DNA from: Diphasiastrum complanatum
Lineage: Eukaryota > Streptophyta > Lycopodiopsida > Lycopodiales > Lycopodiaceae
Assembly (NCBI GenBank): GCA_029204225.1
Contig: CM055106.1
Span: 18,362,149-18,426,148 of the forward strand
Length of the DNA stretch: 64,000 bases
Reading direction: 5' to 3'
A program made the position numbers and the translations under genes. A model generated the notes under the pieces. The model searched no databases. It worked only from the letters and a program-made list of their open reading frames with translations, and was not told where the DNA came from. The first letter of the stretch is position 1, and every line of letters starts with the position of its first letter. Below, one piece after another: positions 62,341 through 64,000 of this stretch.

Positions 62341-63965
62341 AATCTTGATGCAAAACATGGATGCCTTGAACACCAACACTGATGATATTCTACAACAATT
62401 CTACAAGGTCTATAATCCAACGATCGGTAACAAATTCTATAAAAGAAATCTTGTCTTCTAAGAAGACAAATTCTATGACTTCATTTTAGTAATTCGAGAA
62501 GTCATGTCTACTAGTTCTGATCAAGACATAATGACAACTTCAAATGAATTTTTTATGTTGATATTTTGTACACTTTACATTTTGATTATATTCAAAAATT
62601 GAGTTCGAAGCGTAAGAACCTTATTCAAGGTCTTCATATTCAAGGCATCCATCAGAAACCAACATTGCTCAAGTTCTTTGTACATCATAAGTACACAATG
62701 CACTCTCTAATTGTGATTTATTTTTAATAGAATGCAAAAAAAAAAAAAAAAAGCATTCATCTTGTAAGAACCAATCATGGATAATTGCAAATCCATCAAC
62801 CAGAGACTGTACTTTTAAAGTGACAACAAAATTTGTATCATTATATATTTATGAACCGATATCAAGTAATCTTAAAAATTCAGTCCTATATTTGAAGTCT
62901 TGGCAATTATTCCAATTGCAGTAGACCACTAATAGACAGATCAAGGATTGTGCAGATTTTATTTTCCAATGGCCATAGACATTATTTTGATAGTCATGTC
63001 TACAATGGTCAATTCCAACTAGTATACAACTATTATTTCCTGCAAATCAATTTTCTACTCCTACTACTGCTATTCAAGTGTCTTGTCCAAGGTGTCATCA
63101 CAAACATGTGCATCGTGATCTTGACATTCACAAAACCAAAAATTTCAACCAAGAAGTTGTTGAACATTCTTGAGAAGAATCTTAAGATTCATGAGCAAAG
63201 ACCCGTTGACTTTCAATGCATGCAAGACTTCGACTTTCTCTACAAACAACACCCACCAAAGCCCAAGACATGAACGCTTTTTATACTTAGTCGTATAGCT
63301 ACCTTGTACTAAAGCACATTCAAGTCTAATCCTTAAAAAAAAAAAAAAATCATTGAGAATTCACTCAATAATTTGATCGTGGTAATGAATTTGTAGCATT
63401 ATTGTCGGTCAAGCTTCTCAGACATAGCCAATTTGGACATTATGTTGTGGCTCAAGCAATCAAGATATTTGTTTCTATTTTTGCTTTAAACGGAATCTCA
63501 AAGTAAGCACAATATGCTAAATTAAGGGGGATGAGCCTATTCGATCTTGGTTGTTAATTTACCCTACCATGCATTATGCTCATATAGTCAATCTACTTTT
63601 TTATTTCTACACAGATTCTCCTACTGTTACTTACTATGACAATATCAGTTGCACAACTGATAAAAATCATATTGCGAAAAAAGCCTTATCAAGAGACAAG
63701 CATGTCAAATTCAAATGAAAGCTTAGTTCTTCAAAAGTATTTGTCATTTCCAAATCCTTCTATCATATCTCTACAAAAAAAAATATGCTTTCTACCATAG
63801 ATGTGGACCTGTAATTTTAAACTATGTTCTAAAAAATACAACAATCCACAAAAATAAACTAAATTTTGCATAGTCGACATACCTATTGAAATAAATGATT
63901 TCTCCTACATATTAGATTCATTGAATTCCTCGAATTTGACTCTTGAATTTGTAATTCTTTACTCC
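62341..63965 (+). other. Degraded element interior, unidentified
   Basis: The 107-codon frame at 62950-63273 and the shifted frame with CPRCHHKHVHRDLDIHK near 63095 show protein-like segments without a known match. A polypurine tract and LTR start at the window end suggest this may be the interior of a plus-strand Copia, but no Copia motif was recognised. Confidence 0.3.
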
Positions 63966-63972
63966 CATCAGA

Positions 63973-64000
63973 TTTGAGCTTAAGAGAGAGTTAGAAATCA
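63973..64000 (+). repeat. Polypurine tract and first bases of a Copia LTR (cut by window end)
   Basis: TTGAGCTTAAGAGAGAG followed by TTAGAAATCA matches, on the opposite strand, the PPT-LTR junction at 55771-55795. Confidence 0.65.

Overview
This is nuclear DNA of a land plant with a large, repeat-rich genome. The evidence is two multi-exon plant genes (a type IV chalcone-isomerase-like gene and a cinnamoyl-CoA-reductase-like gene), plant-type Ty1/copia and Ty3/gypsy retroelements primed by initiator tRNA-Met, a CACTA-type transposase remnant, and very long (CT)n microsatellites. The lineage cannot be fixed from the sequence; the kinase remnant and the mix of elements would fit a fern, gymnosperm or other large-genome plant. 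Almost everything outside the two genes is mobile-element DNA in various stages of decay.

Layout. 1-2.1 kb: 3' end of a gag-protease-type Copia with its LTR. 3.0 kb: a tiny tRNA-derived retroposon with a 16-bp target duplication. 3.3-5.0 kb (-): CHIL (chalcone isomerase-like, non-catalytic). 5.6-8.1 kb: degraded Gypsy ending in (TC)116. 9.1-12.7 kb (-): a very young non-autonomous Copia with apparently identical LTRs. 12.7-14.5 kb: transposon ORFs including a CACTA transposase remnant. 14.7-15.4 kb: compound microsatellite. 15.5-19.3 kb (-): Gypsy gag-pol. 19.3-26 kb: further Gypsy/Copia wrecks and a ~188-bp tandem repeat.

28.9-36.2 kb is the most unusual part. A 6,714-bp element with terminal inverted repeats beginning CATTAGAG sits inside one unit of an 84/107-bp tandem array. 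The empty site can be rebuilt to the base and shows no target-site duplication. The element carries a transposase-like gene, a gene joining a histone H3 fold (with an H3-like ARTK start) to a basic tail and an Ulp1/C48-type cysteine protease domain, and an oppositely oriented coiled-coil gene. All are broken by stops or frameshifts. I know of no described plant transposon with this gene set.

36.6-38.7 kb: a protein-kinase pseudogene split by a GC-rich insertion. 39-40.1 kb: small ORFs, one with a RING-type finger. 40.7-45.9 kb: a hAT-like transposase fragment split by a 4.55-kb Copia with a 5-bp target duplication. 47.2-48.9 kb (+): a six-exon CCR-like gene with an intact 322-codon splice model, followed by two more in-phase copies of its last exon. 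53.0-53.4 kb (-): a DNA-methyltransferase-like fragment. 53.6-64 kb: nested Copia and Gypsy fragments, including a Gypsy integrase followed downstream by an extra 338-aa ORF.

The two host genes touch phenylpropanoid/flavonoid metabolism but lie about 42 kb apart on opposite strands; nothing suggests they work as a cluster.
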